Assembly (NCBI RefSeq): GCF_007567505.1
Contig: NZ_CP041783.1
Span: 3,162,001-3,226,000, forward strand
Direction: 5' to 3'
Source: Shewanella donghaensis
GTDB lineage: Bacteria > Pseudomonadota > Gammaproteobacteria > Enterobacterales > Shewanellaceae
Length of the DNA stretch: 64,000 nucleotides
This document shows positions 13,483 to 25,453 of the stretch, piece after piece (the first letter of the stretch is position 1; each line of letters begins with the position of its first letter). The position numbers and the translations under genes were made by a program. The notes under the pieces are model-generated. The model was not told the origin of the DNA and did not search any database. It saw only the letters and a program-made list of their open reading frames with translations.

Positions 13483-14106
13483 TTATTTAATATTAACCAG
13501 CTTTAATAGATGTCTTTGCTCATCTAACTTTGGCACATTAAGCACTATCGTTTCTGCTATTTCGAAACCTGTTGGAATCGTGGCGAGCTCATTTTCACCT
13601 AGTTGACCTTTAAGTGCATAAAAAACACCATTTTCTGCCGGTAAGTGATGACACCAACCGAGCATATCTTCAATTGAAGCAAAAGCACGGCTTATAACAC
13701 CATCAAACTTTTGCTCAGGTTCATAAGCCTCAACACGGCTCTCAATCGAAGTTATATTATTAATTTTTAATTCAAACTGAACTTGTTTTTGAAAACGGAT
13801 CCGTTTCCCTAAACTATCAAGTAATACAAATTCTTTATCAGGATTTAAAATAGCTAATGGAATACCCGGTAATCCAGGTCCAGTGCCAACATCAATAAAT
13901 AGTTGTCCCTTAAGATAAGGAGAAACCACCAAACTGTCCATAACATGACGGATTAACATCTGTTCAGGATCTCTCACTGAAGTCAGGTTATACGCTTTAT
14001 TCCATTTATTCAGCATGGCCACAAAATCAATAAGTTGTTTTTGCTGTGTCTCAGTGGCTGAAATATTTGTTTCAGCTAAATAGGTTTTAAGTTGAGTTGC
14101 TAGCAC
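13483..14106 (-). CDS. rsmG: 16S rRNA (guanine527-N7)-methyltransferase
   Basis: RsmG (GidB) adds N7-methyl to G527 of 16S rRNA using SAM. The SAM-binding core [18 protein letters not shown] is near residue 70, preceded by the substrate-side RHVMDSL motif near 53. The 207 residues are normal for the family. The chosen start is GTG. It lies downstream of mnmG, as in most proteobacteria, with a hairpin between them (14174-14197). Confidence 0.95.
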   Translation of the reverse strand: MLATQLKTYLAETNISATETQQKQLIDFVAMLNKWNKAYNLTSVRDPEQMLIRHVMDSLVVSPYLKGQLFIDVGTGPGLPGIPLAILNPDKEFVLLDSLGKRIRFQKQVQFELKINNITSIESRVEAYEPEQKFDGVISRAFASIEDMLGWCHHLPAENGVFYALKGQLGENELATIPTGFEIAETIVLNVPKLDEQRHLLKLVNIK

Positions 14107-14173
14107 GCTGAATGACCTCGAAAAGCAAAGGGAATAATAGAATCATCGGGTATTATGAATGGCGAAAATGACT

Positions 14174-14197
14174 AAGGGAAGCTTTGTGGCTTCCCTT
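14174..14197 (-). terminator. Hairpin between mnmG and rsmG (terminator or attenuator)
   Basis: AAGGGAAGC and GCTTCCCTT form a 9-bp stem with a 6-base loop, 31 bp past the mnmG stop. The T-run on the minus strand is poor. It may therefore attenuate or protect the 3' end rather than fully terminate. Confidence 0.5.
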
Positions 14198-14227
14198 ATT
14201 GGTCAAAAGCAGACTTTTTACTGGGAT

Positions 14228-16117
14228 TTATGCGCTTTTACGCAATAAACCACGCTTTTTAAGGTGAACAAGTAAAATAGAGATCGCAGCTGGCGTCATT
14301 CCTGAGATTCTAGAAGCTTGACCAATGGTCTCAGGCTTATGCTCATTCATCTTAGCAATCACTTCATTTGAAAGGCCTGGTACTTCCTGATAATCAAGAT
14401 CTAATGGCAACATCGTCGTTTCGTGACGAACCGCTTTATCAATTTCATCTTGCTGTCTTTGGATATAACCAGAATACTTAACTTGAATTTGGACTTGCTC
14501 TGCAGCACGTGGATCTTCTATTCCAGGTCCAAAACCTTCTAAGCCCATCAACTTTTTGTAATCCATTTCGGGTCGACGTAATAGATCTTCAAATGAAGCT
14601 TCACGTGAAATAGGGCTATTTAATTCAGGATTAAGCACATCAAGTAGCGGTGAGTTTTTATGAACCCACTGACCACGTAAACGCTGAAGCTCTGTTTCGA
14701 TAGCTTCTCTTTTTTCACTAAACAATGCCCAACGTTTGTCATCAACTAAACCAAGCTCGCGACCTTTTTCAGTAAGACGTAAATCAGCATTATCTTCGCG
14801 TAAAAGTAAACGATATTCGGCACGGCTAGTGAACATTCGGTATGGTTCTTTAGTACCTAATGTTGATAAATCATCAACGAGAACGCCTAGATATGCTTGA
14901 TCACGTCGTGGGCACCATGTTTCTTTGCCTTGAACTTGCAATGAAGCATTCATGCCAGCAAGTAAACCTTGAGCACCTGCTTCTTCATAACCTGTAGTAC
15001 CGTTAATTTGTCCAGCAAAGAACAAACCATCAATATTCTTGGTCTCTAAAGAGTTTTTCAGATCTCTTGGATCAAAGTAATCATATTCAATGGCATAACC
15101 AGGTCGAATTATTTCAGCATTCTCCATGCCTTCGATTGATCGAACCAAGTTTAACTGCACATCAAATGGCAAGCTTGTTGAAATACCATTTGGATAGATC
15201 TCATTGGTTGTTAATCCTTCAGGTTCAATAAAGATCTGATGAGAACTTTTATCTGCAAAGCGATTTATTTTATCTTCGATCGATGGACAATAGCGTGGTC
15301 CGATGCCTTCGATCACACCAGAATACATAGGACTGCGATCAAGTCCTCCACGAATAATATCGTGGGTGCGTTCATTGGTATGAGTGATGTAACAAGAAAC
15401 CTGCTCAGGGTGTTGATCTACATTCCCAATAAACGACATAACTGGTAATGGCGTGTCACCTTTTTGCTCAACCATCTTTGAAAAATCAATGGTATTAGCA
15501 TCTATTCTTGGTGGGGTACCTGTTTTCAAACGACCAACACGAATAGGCAATTCTTTTAAGCGATTAGCAAGGGCAATTGCTGGTGGATCACCTGCTCGAC
15601 CACCGCTGTAATTTTCTAAACCAATATGAATTTTTCCGCTAAGGAAAGTTCCTGTTGTCAATACAACACTTGGCGCTTCAAACGCTAGACCCATTTGTGT
15701 GACTACACCAAGAACTCTATTATTTTCAACAACTAAGTCATCTACGGCTTGTTGAAAAATACGTAAATTGGGTTGGTGTTGCAAAATTTGTTGTATTTTT
15801 TGTCGATAAAGCGCTCTGTCAGCTTGTGCTCGTGTTGCACGAACTGCTGGCCCCTTACTTGAATTTAATGTTCTAAATTGAATACCTGCAAAATCTGTGG
15901 CTGTGGCCATTGCACCGCCAAGGGCATCAATTTCTTTCACTAAATGGCCTTTACCAATACCACCAATTGCTGGGTTACATGACATTTGACCTAAAGTATC
16001 AATGTTATGTGTTAACAATAATGTTTTTGAGCCCATTCTTGCCGCTGCGAGGGCGGCTTCAGTTCCGGCATGACCACCACCAACAACAATTACATCAAAC
16101 CGTTCATGAAAATGCAT
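14228..16117 (-). CDS. mnmG: tRNA uridine-5-carboxymethylaminomethyl modification enzyme MnmG
   Basis: MnmG (GidA) works with MnmE to place carboxymethylaminomethyl on wobble uridine 34 of certain tRNAs, using FAD and folate. The FAD dinucleotide fold [19 protein letters not shown] begins at residue 11. The family motifs [22 protein letters not shown] and [13 protein letters not shown] are present. Its 629 residues equal the E. coli protein. Transcription runs leftward away from oriC, which lies directly upstream. Confidence 0.98.
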   Translation of the reverse strand: MHFHERFDVIVVGGGHAGTEAALAAARMGSKTLLLTHNIDTLGQMSCNPAIGGIGKGHLVKEIDALGGAMATATDFAGIQFRTLNSSKGPAVRATRAQADRALYRQKIQQILQHQPNLRIFQQAVDDLVVENNRVLGVVTQMGLAFEAPSVVLTTGTFLSGKIHIGLENYSGGRAGDPPAIALANRLKELPIRVGRLKTGTPPRIDANTIDFSKMVEQKGDTPLPVMSFIGNVDQHPEQVSCYITHTNERTHDIIRGGLDRSPMYSGVIEGIGPRYCPSIEDKINRFADKSSHQIFIEPEGLTTNEIYPNGISTSLPFDVQLNLVRSIEGMENAEIIRPGYAIEYDYFDPRDLKNSLETKNIDGLFFAGQINGTTGYEEAGAQGLLAGMNASLQVQGKETWCPRRDQAYLGVLVDDLSTLGTKEPYRMFTSRAEYRLLLREDNADLRLTEKGRELGLVDDKRWALFSEKREAIETELQRLRGQWVHKNSPLLDVLNPELNSPISREASFEDLLRRPEMDYKKLMGLEGFGPGIEDPRAAEQVQIQVKYSGYIQRQQDEIDKAVRHETTMLPLDLDYQEVPGLSNEVIAKMNEHKPETIGQASRISGMTPAAISILLVHLKKRGLLRKSA

Positions 16118-16226
16118 TTTGTAACCTTGGATAAAAGTAAATTCGATTTTGCTAATTAAAACTAGATTTTAAATCTAGGGCTTGCTTGAGCCGAGTATTT
16201 TAGCACTTGGTTTGCTTTTCGGGAAT

Positions 16227-16607
16227 GATCAATTTTCTCATTTTGATCAGAGGCGCTTCGCTTAATAGATCTTAAGATCTTTAAATAGATCTTTTTATTA
16301 CTATTACTATTAGGATCGCACTTTTCTGTGGGTAACCCATTTAATTGTTTTATTTCAGTAGTTAACGAACAAACTAACCTGTGATCTATTATGGATCAAA
16401 CTCAATATAACTTGGGGATAGATCGGCTACTTATCCACAGGGGTAATTTTTGACCAGATCACCTTATGATCTGTACAAAGTTATGATCTGTGAAAATAAT
16501 AGCTTATCCACAAAGTTATGATCGTGTTTTACTTATTGTGGATAAGATAGGTGGTTACTGTGAGTATAATTGAAGATATTAACTAAAGATCATCTTTTAT
16601 TATGATC
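16227..16607. other. oriC: Chromosomal replication origin oriC
   Basis: The mnmG-mioC gap carries 15 GATC (Dam/SeqA) sites in 381 bp, starting at 16227, 16245, 16268, 16276, 16288, 16314, 16383, 16394, 16421, 16457, 16468, 16485, 16520, 16588 and 16604. Consensus DnaA boxes TTATCCACA lie at 16431-16439 and 16504-16512 (plus) and 16537-16545 (minus). A one-mismatch box, TGTGGGTAA, lies at 16327-16335. AT-rich AGATCT-led repeats at 16265-16312 resemble the unwinding 13-mers. The TAGGATCGCAC block before the first box is, from memory, shared with E. coli oriC. Gene context (mnmG on one side, mioC reading toward it) is also as in E. coli. Confidence 0.93.
16265..16312. other. Candidate DNA unwinding element of oriC
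   Basis: An AT-rich run of GATC-led 13-mer-like units (GATCTTAAGATCTTTAAATA, then AGATCTTTTTATTA) sits at the left end of oriC next to the first DnaA box. This is the usual place for the strand-opening region. Confidence 0.6.
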
Positions 16608-17047
16608 TAAATCGTAATTTGCCATTGTGAAAGCCAAGCTAGTGCTGGATCTTCTGGTACAGGATCCTTTTGAACATCAATTTGGATCTTATTCACAATC
16701 GCTTTTGCATTGAGTTGATCGAGTCTGGAAATTAATTTTTCAGGTCCAAGACAAAAAGTATCGTAACTTGAGTCACCAATTGCACATAAGGCATATTTTA
16801 GATCGTTTAGATCCTCACTTTTGGCCAATAATTGCTGATAAAAGGGCGCTAAATTGTCTGGGAGATCACCTGCGCCATGTGTTGAACAGACAATTATCCA
16901 TAGGGATTTATGGTCAAGATCATCTAAGTTTGGACTTAAATGAACCACTGATTCGTGACCTATTTCATTGAGCTGGGCTGCCATATCATCTGCCACATAC
17001 TCAGTTCCTCCCTGAGTTGTACCGACTAAAATATCTATTTTTGCCAT
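16607..17047 (-). CDS. mioC: Flavodoxin-like protein MioC
   Basis: An FMN-binding flavodoxin-fold protein of 146 residues, implicated from E. coli work in biotin synthase electron transfer. The phosphate-binding loop GTTQGGTEYVAD begins at residue 9. The CSTHGAGDLPDN loop near 53 and GDSSYDTFC near 93 are further flavin contacts. It is transcribed toward oriC, so its transcript enters the origin. The gene also contains several GATC sites (16648, 16663, 16685, 16717, 16801, 16810), extending the origin's GATC enrichment. Confidence 0.93.
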   Translation of the reverse strand: MAKIDILVGTTQGGTEYVADDMAAQLNEIGHESVVHLSPNLDDLDHKSLWIIVCSTHGAGDLPDNLAPFYQQLLAKSEDLNDLKYALCAIGDSSYDTFCLGPEKLISRLDQLNAKAIVNKIQIDVQKDPVPEDPALAWLSQWQITI

Positions 17048-17173
17048 GTTTTATCCTAAATTATTGCAATTGATCGCTACTAATAGGTGTAGTTTACGCT
17101 TATTTAGCATTGCACAAAGCGGTTTTTGTCCGTATTTTCGGTAATAACAATTAACAAAAAATTAACTTTTATT

Positions 17174-18544
17174 ATGTCTCTTGTTTCAATTACAGCTCAA
17201 ATGGCGGATTTAGCATGGGGTCCTCACATGCTGGTTTTACTGGTCGGTGGCGGTTTATTCTTTCTCATTTACTCTCGTTTTATTCCTTTTCGTTATATAG
17301 GCCATGCCATTAATATTGTCCGTGGAAAACACCCCGACGAAGGCGCGGAGGGCCATATTAGTCATGCTGGTGCATTATCCAGTGCAATGGCTGGCACTGT
17401 GGGAATGGGCAATATAGGTAGTGTTGCTGTTGCTATTATGGTGGGTGGTCCAGGTGCCATTTTTTGGATGTGGATCAGTGCTATTGTTGGTATGGCGACT
17501 AAATTCTTTACCTGTACATTAGCTATAATGTACAGGGGTAAAGACGAAAATGGTGATGTACAGGGTGGTCCTATGTACATTATTACCCAAGGGTTGAGTA
17601 AAAAATGGCATTTTCTAGCGGTCTTTTTTTGTGTTGTGGGACTGGTTGGTAATTTCCCATTATTTAATTCGAATCAATTGGTACAGATTATTCGTGAATG
17701 GTTAATTGTAAAACCGGGTTATTTCCCCAGTGATCAATCGACATTTTGGGTCGATTTGTCATTGGGTATTGTGGTGATGCTGATTGTTGCTAGTGTCATA
17801 TTAGGGGGCATTAAACGCATCGCCTCTGTTGCTTCTAAAGTCGTACCCTTGATGATTTTGATTTATATGAGCTGCGCATTTTATGTCATAGCTGCCAATA
17901 TTGGCGATATACCAGGCTATTTTAAGTTGATCATAACTGAAGCATTTTCACTGAATTCTGTTGGTGGGGGCATATTAGGGACTATGTTGATTGGTATCAG
18001 GCGGGCGGCTTTTTCGAATGAAGCGGGTATTGGTACCGAAGTGATGGCTCACGGTAGTGCTAAAACTAACGAACCTGTAAAAGAAGGATTAGTCGCCATG
18101 CTCGGGCCTGCTATTGATACATTAATTGTGTGCACCGCAACAGCTATGATCATTTTAATATCGGGTGTTTGGCAAGGCGGCGAAGCTCAAGGTGTGAACT
18201 TATCAGCTCAAGCGTTTGAAGTGACTATGCCTGGAGTTGGTCCTTATTTACTGATTGTTTGTGTGGTGTTTTTCAGTATTAGTACTATTTTTACTCAAGC
18301 TTTTTATGGTGGGCAATGTTTTGCATTTTTGTTTGGCCGTAAAAGATTACGTTTATATCAATTCTTTTTCTTACTCGCGATATTATTTGCTGCAACAGCA
18401 ACTATTCAAGAAATCGTTAATATTATTGATGCTGCTTATGCCTTAATGGCGATTCCAACCATGACCTCTGCTATTTTATTAGCCCCTAAAGTCAGAGAGG
18501 CTTCTAAGAAGTACTTTGCAAAATTGGCGAAAAATCATTCATAA
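17174..18544 (+). CDS. Sodium:alanine/glycine symporter, AGCS family
   Basis: An inner-membrane carrier importing small amino acids with sodium. The 456 residues form about ten hydrophobic helices. Family motifs include GTVGMGNIGSVAVAI near residue 75, GGPGAIFWMW near 92, and RRAAFSNEAGIGTEVMAH near 278. I chose the ATG at 17174 (MSLVSITAQMADL); the TTG at 17126 would add 16 residues lacking family character. It is divergent from mioC and followed by a strong terminator. Exact substrate (alanine, glycine or D-amino acid) cannot be read from sequence. Confidence 0.92.
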   Translation: MSLVSITAQMADLAWGPHMLVLLVGGGLFFLIYSRFIPFRYIGHAINIVRGKHPDEGAEGHISHAGALSSAMAGTVGMGNIGSVAVAIMVGGPGAIFWMWISAIVGMATKFFTCTLAIMYRGKDENGDVQGGPMYIITQGLSKKWHFLAVFFCVVGLVGNFPLFNSNQLVQIIREWLIVKPGYFPSDQSTFWVDLSLGIVVMLIVASVILGGIKRIASVASKVVPLMILIYMSCAFYVIAANIGDIPGYFKLIITEAFSLNSVGGGILGTMLIGIRRAAFSNEAGIGTEVMAHGSAKTNEPVKEGLVAMLGPAIDTLIVCTATAMIILISGVWQGGEAQGVNLSAQAFEVTMPGVGPYLLIVCVVFFSISTIFTQAFYGGQCFAFLFGRKRLRLYQFFFLLAILFAATATIQEIVNIIDAAYALMAIPTMTSAILLAPKVREASKKYFAKLAKNHS

Positions 18545-18582
18545 TTTTCGTTATTTCTTAAATATATTATTTATTAATGATC

Positions 18583-18612
18583 AAAAATGGAGTGATAATT
18601 CACTCCATTTTT
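18583..18612. terminator. Bidirectional terminator between the AGCS symporter and fghA
   Basis: AAAAATGGAGTG and CACTCCATTTTT form a perfect 12-bp stem with a 6-base loop and A/T tails on both sides. It lies between two converging genes and can serve both. Confidence 0.9.
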
Positions 18613-18649
18613 ATGTACGTACATAATATAAAGTTACTTATTTTATGCG

Positions 18650-19492
18650 TTACTTTATCAAGTACTTTGCATGAAAACGAAGATGATCTTCTATAAAGCT
18701 ACCAATAAAGAAGTAACTATGATCATAGCCTTCTTGCATTCGCAATGTCAGAGGGTACTGTTGAGCTTTTGCTGCATCAACTAAAGTATCAGGCTTTAGT
18801 TGTTCAATTAAGAAATTATCTTCAGTACCTTGATCCACCAGCATAGGGAGCTTAACCGTCGATTTTTTCATTAATTCACTGCTATCGTATTCTGCCCAAG
18901 TCTTTTGATCTGGCCCTAAATAGCCATTAAAGGCTTTTTGGCCCCATGCACAATTGATTGGATTACAAATTGGACTAAATGCTGATATAGATTGATAACG
19001 TTGTGGATTTTTAAGGCCAATAGAAATAGCGCCATGTCCACCCATAGAGTGACCACTAATACTGCGCATTGTGCTGACAGGAAAGTGTTGTTCTATCAAT
19101 GCAGGCAGTTCTTTCACCACATAATCATACATTTGGTAATGAGTATTAAAAGGCGCTCGAGTAGCATTGAGATAAAACCCTGCTCCTAATCCAAAATCAT
19201 AGGCTGCTGATTCATCATCAGCGACATTCTCACCACGTGGACTGGTATCCGGGGCGACAATAGCAATACCTAACTCTGCAGCAATTCGCTGAATCCCCGA
19301 TTTTTGCATGACGTTTTCATCGGTACAAGTTAAGCCTGATAACCAATATAAAACGGGCACTTTTTTCAAAGCCGCTTGAGGTGGCAGGTAAATAGCAAAA
19401 CGCATTTGGCAATTTACCGTATCTGAATGATGGCTATATTGTTTTAACCAGCCTCCAAATACTTTATTACTACTAACATTTTCTAAAGTCAT
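18650..19492 (-). CDS. fghA: S-formylglutathione hydrolase
   Basis: This enzyme hydrolyses S-formylglutathione to formate and glutathione, the last step of glutathione-dependent formaldehyde removal. It has the esterase-D fold with the nucleophile elbow GHSMGGHGA near residue 148. An oxyanion region (YWLSGLTCTDEN near 49) and a C-terminal catalytic His in YDHSYFF near 258 are visible. It has 280 residues, as usual. It lies downstream of adhC in the same direction, with a terminator-like hairpin between them. Confidence 0.95.
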   Translation of the reverse strand: MTLENVSSNKVFGGWLKQYSHHSDTVNCQMRFAIYLPPQAALKKVPVLYWLSGLTCTDENVMQKSGIQRIAAELGIAIVAPDTSPRGENVADDESAAYDFGLGAGFYLNATRAPFNTHYQMYDYVVKELPALIEQHFPVSTMRSISGHSMGGHGAISIGLKNPQRYQSISAFSPICNPINCAWGQKAFNGYLGPDQKTWAEYDSSELMKKSTVKLPMLVDQGTEDNFLIEQLKPDTLVDAAKAQQYPLTLRMQEGYDHSYFFIGSFIEDHLRFHAKYLIK

Positions 19493-19510
19493 TGCTTAAT
19501 CACTTATTTA

Positions 19511-19538
19511 AAAATGCTCTTATCAATGATAAGAGCAT
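19511..19538 (-). terminator. Hairpin terminator between adhC and fghA
   Basis: ATGCTCTTATC and GATAAGAGCAT form an 11-bp stem with a 3-base loop, followed on the minus strand by TTTTT. It should end or attenuate the adhC transcript before fghA, lowering fghA output relative to adhC. Confidence 0.75.
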
Positions 19539-19580
19539 TAAATTTAGCCTAACTATCACAAGAAGTTATTACAGTAAAAG

Positions 19581-20779
<1,199 letters not shown>

Positions 20780-20855
20780 GATAAGTCTATTGTATTTATT
20801 TTCTGTCAGTTGATAATAGGCTATAAATACAATTTACTTTTACGAGGCAGTAACA

Positions 20856-21725
20856 ATGTTACCGTGGGAAGGGGTTTATGAGTTTGTTGCGGTGGCTGAA
20901 ACCGATAGCTTCACGGCTGCAGGTAAGCGTTTATCTATTTCAACCGCCCAAGTGAGTCGCCAAATTAGCCAAATAGAAAATAGGTTAACCACTAAGCTTT
21001 TTTATCGCACCACTCGAAAAGTTTCGTTAACCGAAGAAGGGCAAATATTCTATCGTCATTGTAGACAAGTAATTGATGGTCTTGAAGAAGCTGAACGTGC
21101 AATTAGTAGTTTGCAGAACAAACCGCAAGGATTAATCAAATTAACTACACCAGTGACTTATGGTGAGTCATTTATTATGCCAATTGTCACTGACTATATG
21201 CAGCAATATCCCGATGTGGAAGTTATTTGTGAGTTAACTAACAGCCAGTTAGATCTTGTTGATGGTGGTTATGATTTGGCTATTCGATTAGGCCATTTAC
21301 CTGATTCGAGCATGATGGCTAAACGCTTAACTAGCCGCGAGCAATTTGTTTGTGCTGCTCCTGACTATATTAATCGTTTTGGCGCGCCGTATTCATTATC
21401 AGAGCTAAGTCAGCATAATTGTTTAGTTGGATCACAACCTCATTGGCATTTTAACGAAGGCGGTAAGCAAAGAAGTATTAAAGTGCAGGGAAATTTGCAG
21501 TGCAGTAGCGGCATTAGTTTACTTAATGCCGCGATTAAAGGATTGGGGATTGTTCAACTACCGGGTTATTACGTGGCTGATGCTATTAGTGAAGGGAGGT
21601 TATCGGTTATTCTCGAATCTTATAAGCAGCAACAAGAAGGAATTTGGGCTTTGTATCCTCACAATAGGCATTTATCACCTAAAGTAAGATTACTGGTTGA
21701 TAAACTGGCTGCAGAATTACCTTAG
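20856..21725 (+). CDS. LysR-family regulator divergent from adhC
   Basis: A 289-residue LysR-type protein. The N-terminal winged helix (about residues 8-65) includes FTAAGKRLSISTAQVSRQISQIE. The C-terminal part is the periplasmic-binding-like inducer domain (GLIKLTTPVTYGESF near 90). It is transcribed divergently from adhC-fghA across a 144-bp region with a palindromic array, so it is the likely formaldehyde-pathway regulator. The inducer is unknown. Confidence 0.9.
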   Translation: MLPWEGVYEFVAVAETDSFTAAGKRLSISTAQVSRQISQIENRLTTKLFYRTTRKVSLTEEGQIFYRHCRQVIDGLEEAERAISSLQNKPQGLIKLTTPVTYGESFIMPIVTDYMQQYPDVEVICELTNSQLDLVDGGYDLAIRLGHLPDSSMMAKRLTSREQFVCAAPDYINRFGAPYSLSELSQHNCLVGSQPHWHFNEGGKQRSIKVQGNLQCSSGISLLNAAIKGLGIVQLPGYYVADAISEGRLSVILESYKQQQEGIWALYPHNRHLSPKVRLLVDKLAAELP

Positions 21726-21761
21726 CCGGTTTACTTACGTTTTAATGATGATTTTTTATCG

Positions 21762-22373
21762 TTATAAAGACTGCAGATAGCGACTGACTTGTGCTTTTGG
21801 TCGTTTAGATATTTCGTTGATCAATTCAAAAGTAATCGCTCTATCTGGTAATTGTTGTTGCAACAATTCCAATTGATAGTTCCATAAATGTGCTGTCATC
21901 GTCGCATCGGCTAATGCGCGGTGAAATACGCCGTCATTAGGTAACTGATGATAATTAACTAAGGTGCCCAGCTTATGATTAGGGGCATCTTGGCTAATGC
22001 GGCGCGACAGTAGCAATGAACAGGCAAATTGACCTGAATACTGTTGCTGACAGTTATCGAATTCGGCGTCTAAAAACTTTTTATCAAAGCTGGCGTTATG
22101 GGCGACTAAATTAAAGTCACCTATGAACGCGGCAAAGCGGGTCATGACAGATTCACAAGAATCAGCATCCTTGAGCATCGCATTGGTAATACCGGTATAG
22201 TTTTCAATGAAACTATTAACCGAACGGCCAGGATTCATTAATTCTTGAAAGCTATCGACGATCTCACCATCAATCAGTTTAACTGCGCCAATTTCAATGG
22301 CGCGATCAGCATTATTAGGTGATAAACCCGTGGTTTCAAAATCGAGAACGATGACTTTATTTGCCAATGTCAT
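21762..22373 (-). CDS. DnaQ-like 3'-5' exonuclease (DEDDh)
   Basis: A 203-residue exonuclease-fold protein related to the DNA polymerase III epsilon subunit. Exo I is VLDFETTGLSP (Asp and Glu metal ligands at about residues 11 and 13). Exo II is the HNASFDKKFLDAE segment near 95. Exo III is HRALADATMTAHL near 148, with the His of the DEDDh class. It lacks the C-terminal polymerase-binding tail of true DnaQ, so a repair or RNA-processing role is also possible. It lies 8 bp downstream of mnmE and is probably co-transcribed. Confidence 0.88.
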   Translation of the reverse strand: MTLANKVIVLDFETTGLSPNNADRAIEIGAVKLIDGEIVDSFQELMNPGRSVNSFIENYTGITNAMLKDADSCESVMTRFAAFIGDFNLVAHNASFDKKFLDAEFDNCQQQYSGQFACSLLLSRRISQDAPNHKLGTLVNYHQLPNDGVFHRALADATMTAHLWNYQLELLQQQLPDRAITFELINEISKRPKAQVSRYLQSL

Positions 22374-22381
22374 GAATGATC

Positions 22382-23740
22382 CTATTTACCAATACAGAAT
22401 GAACTAAAGATTTTACCCAGTAGATCATCTGAGGTGAACTTACCGGTAATTTCAGATAACGCCATTTGGCACATACGTAATTCTTCAGCTAAAAGTTCAC
22501 CGGCTAAGTAAACTTCTAATTGTTCTTTACCTAACTGCAGGTGACTTGATGCTAAATCTAAGGCTTCTAAATGACGTCGGCGGGCAATAAATCCACCTTC
22601 AAGATTACTTTGATAACCCATAAGTGATTTAAGATGCTGTTTAAGCTCTTCAATGCCTAATCCGGTTTTAGCTGATATGCGATAAACGCTGTATCCATGT
22701 TCATCGGTGGTCATTACTGGCTCACCGGTTAAGTCGGCTTTGTTACGAATAACCGTGACACCAAGTTTTTTCGGTAAACGGTCAATGAAATCAGGCCAAA
22801 TATCGTGAGGATTTACATCGGTTGTTGTGGTGCCATCAACCATAAATAATACTCTGTCGGCAGAGGCTATTTCTTCCCAGGCGCGTTCAATACCTATTTT
22901 CTCAACAGTATCGGCGGTATCACGCAGGCCTGCGGTATCAATAATATGCAGTGGCATACCATCAAGGTGAATATGTTCACGTAGTACATCGCGTGTGGTA
23001 CCTGCAATTTCAGTCACAATAGCGGATTCTTTACCTGCTAACGCATTCAGTAAGCTCGATTTACCGGCATTTGGACGGCCAGCAATCACCACTTTCATAC
23101 CTTCACGAATAATTGAACCTTGCTTAGCGCTAGCTTGAACCACATTTAATTTATCAATTATTTTATACAGTGAATTGGCAATTTTACCGTCGGATAAAAA
23201 GTCCACTTCTTCATCAGGGAAATCAATAGCTGCTTCAACGTATAAGCGCAGATTAGTGACTTGCTCTACTAACTGATGTACTTCATTAGAAAACTCGCCT
23301 TGGAGTGAGTTTAGCGCGCTCTTAGCGGCTTGTTCACTGGTAGCATCAATAAGGTCTGCAATAGCTTCTGCTTGCGTTAAATCAAGCTTGTCATTTAAAA
23401 AGGCTTGTTCACTAAACTCACCAGGTTTTGCAATGCGAATACCATCAACTTCCATTACACGCTTAATCAGCATATCAAGAACGATTTGTCCGCCATGGCC
23501 TTGAAGCTCTAATACATCTTCGCCAGTAAAAGAATTAGGGCCTTTAAAATACAGTGCAATACCTTGGTCAATAACCTCACCAGATTCACTTTTAAAGTCA
23601 CAGTAGTCTGCATAACGTGTTTTAGGTAAATGCCCTAAAATGCTGTGAGCAACATCAGATGCTTTATCACCAGATACACGAATAATACCTACGCCGCCAC
23701 GTCCCGGAGCGGTTGCTTGTGCCACGATAGTGTCTGTCAT
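22382..23740 (-). CDS. mnmE: tRNA modification GTPase MnmE
   Basis: MnmE (TrmE) partners MnmG in wobble-uridine modification. The N-terminal folate-binding domain starts [22 protein letters not shown]. The inserted G domain has the P-loop [14 protein letters not shown] near residue 225, then DTAGLRDT and NKAD. The protein ends in CIGK, the conserved C-terminal cysteine motif. The 452 residues are typical. Its partner mnmG is about 7 kb away across oriC. Confidence 0.98.
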   Translation of the reverse strand: MTDTIVAQATAPGRGGVGIIRVSGDKASDVAHSILGHLPKTRYADYCDFKSESGEVIDQGIALYFKGPNSFTGEDVLELQGHGGQIVLDMLIKRVMEVDGIRIAKPGEFSEQAFLNDKLDLTQAEAIADLIDATSEQAAKSALNSLQGEFSNEVHQLVEQVTNLRLYVEAAIDFPDEEVDFLSDGKIANSLYKIIDKLNVVQASAKQGSIIREGMKVVIAGRPNAGKSSLLNALAGKESAIVTEIAGTTRDVLREHIHLDGMPLHIIDTAGLRDTADTVEKIGIERAWEEIASADRVLFMVDGTTTTDVNPHDIWPDFIDRLPKKLGVTVIRNKADLTGEPVMTTDEHGYSVYRISAKTGLGIEELKQHLKSLMGYQSNLEGGFIARRRHLEALDLASSHLQLGKEQLEVYLAGELLAEELRMCQMALSEITGKFTSDDLLGKIFSSFCIGK

Positions 23741-23770
23741 TGAGGAAACCTTGTTGAAATTAGTAAAGGA

Positions 23771-23794
23771 AAAGGCGGCTAATAAGCCGCCTTT
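23771..23794 (-). terminator. Terminator between yidC and mnmE
   Basis: AAAGGCGGCT and AGCCGCCTTT form a perfect stem with a 4-base loop, 27 bp past the yidC stop, followed by a mixed C/T tail. It ends the rpmH-rnpA-yidD-yidC transcript, so mnmE needs readthrough or its own promoter. Confidence 0.8.
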
Positions 23795-23821
23795 CTAGAT
23801 TATATCAGTTTGAGCTTTGAC

Positions 23822-25450
23822 TTATTTTAAGCCTTTTTTCTCTAAACCGGCATAAATAATCTTCTGCTGTGTGATTGCGACTAAGTTACCCACTAACCAG
23901 TAAAGAACCAGTCCAGATGGGAACCATAAGAAGAACACGGTAAAGATAACTGGCATCCACTGCATCATCTTAACTTGCATAGGATCCATCGTTGGCGCCA
24001 TTGGCTGCATTTTCTGCATTAACCACATAGACACACCCATTAATAATGGTAATACGTAGTAAGGATCTTGAACCGATAAATCGTCAATCCATAAAATGAA
24101 TGGCGCATGACGCAATTCATAACTTTCTAGTAGTACCCAATATAATGCGATGAAGATTGGCATTTGTAACAAGATAGGTAAACAGCCACCCATAGGGTTA
24201 ACTTTTTCTTTCTTGTACAGTTCCATCATTGCTTGACCCATCTTCTGACGGTCATCACCAAAACGTTCTTTCAGTTCAGCAAGTTTAGGCTGCAAGTTAC
24301 GCATCTTAGCCATTGAAGTGTATTGCGCTTTAGTTAGTGGGTATAAAATACCACGAACGGTTAGCGTAATAAGGATAATTGCTAAACCCCAGTTAGTGAC
24401 GAGTGACTGGAAGAACATCAGTAACTTGTAAATAGGGATTGCCAACCACCAAAGGAAACCATAATCAACCACAAGGTTTAAGGTTTCAGAGATGCTAGAT
24501 AATGCTTTTTGATCTTTAGGACCAACGAAGAACTGCGCACTAATGGTTTGTTGAGTACCTGGAGCAATATCATGTACAGCACCACGGAAACCAATATTTG
24601 CTTGGCCACCAGTACTCATACTACTGAAAATAGTGTTCGAATCTGTTGCTGGTGGAACCCAAGCTGACACGTAGTAGTGTTGAAGCATAGCTGCCCAACC
24701 ACCAAGTGTTTGTTGATTTAGGTTACTTTTAGCAATATCACCAAAGTCATACTTTTCATAACGCACATCAGCAGTAGAGAATGCTGCACCACGGTAAGTC
24801 GGCATCATCATGCTGCTTTCAGACTCTTGTACAGATTGTTTAATCTGTCCGTACATTTGCATTTGCAGTGGCGCTGAAGTGGTGTTGTTTACGTTATAAT
24901 CAACAGTTACGTCATATTGACCACGTGTGAAGGTAAATACTTTGGTATAGCTTGCGCCATTAGCATCTACATAGCTTAGTGGTACAGATAAAGAATCTTG
25001 GCCAGCGGCTAATTCGTAAGATTCAGATTCACTAGAAAAATGTGCACGTCCGTGAGTACTGCTATCAATACCATCACGTCCGATTAAGCCACTTTGTGAA
25101 ATATAGTTGTATGAACCCGTTTGCTCTAACAGAACAAATGACTCAGTACTGTCAATTTCAACTTTATGTTCAACCAATGCAGCATAAACAATATCACCAC
25201 CGACTGGGTCGATTTTAATATCTAGCTGATCAGTTTTAACTGAAATTAGATTTTGAGTTGCCGGTAATTGAACAGGCATGCCTGCATCTGCATCAGGTAC
25301 ATCACTTGCGATTGGTGATGCAGCGTTAGAAGTCTGCGATGTTGTTTGTGCCGCTACTGGTTGCGGAGCTTGATCGTCTTGCCATGCTTGCCACATCAAA
25401 AAGCTGACAAAAAGTAGAGCGATAAGCATTAAATTGCGTTGAGATTCCAT
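23822..25450 (-). CDS. yidC: Membrane protein insertase YidC
   Basis: YidC inserts and folds inner-membrane proteins alone or with Sec. An N-terminal anchor (residues about 6-22) is followed by a large periplasmic beta domain. The conserved C-terminal insertase core has five helices, starting near residue 355 with [18 protein letters not shown]. The 542 residues match proteobacterial YidC. It lies 3 bp downstream of yidD. ATP synthase subunit c, also encoded here, is a classic YidC substrate. Confidence 0.98.
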   Translation of the reverse strand: MESQRNLMLIALLFVSFLMWQAWQDDQAPQPVAAQTTSQTSNAASPIASDVPDADAGMPVQLPATQNLISVKTDQLDIKIDPVGGDIVYAALVEHKVEIDSTESFVLLEQTGSYNYISQSGLIGRDGIDSSTHGRAHFSSESESYELAAGQDSLSVPLSYVDANGASYTKVFTFTRGQYDVTVDYNVNNTTSAPLQMQMYGQIKQSVQESESSMMMPTYRGAAFSTADVRYEKYDFGDIAKSNLNQQTLGGWAAMLQHYYVSAWVPPATDSNTIFSSMSTGGQANIGFRGAVHDIAPGTQQTISAQFFVGPKDQKALSSISETLNLVVDYGFLWWLAIPIYKLLMFFQSLVTNWGLAIILITLTVRGILYPLTKAQYTSMAKMRNLQPKLAELKERFGDDRQKMGQAMMELYKKEKVNPMGGCLPILLQMPIFIALYWVLLESYELRHAPFILWIDDLSVQDPYYVLPLLMGVSMWLMQKMQPMAPTMDPMQVKMMQWMPVIFTVFFLWFPSGLVLYWLVGNLVAITQQKIIYAGLEKKGLK

Positions 25451-25453
25451 AGC

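Noticed and set aside
14597..14612. parS-like AGCTTCACGTGAAATA in mnmG
   Set aside because: It has three mismatches to parS and lies in a conserved coding segment; chance is likely.
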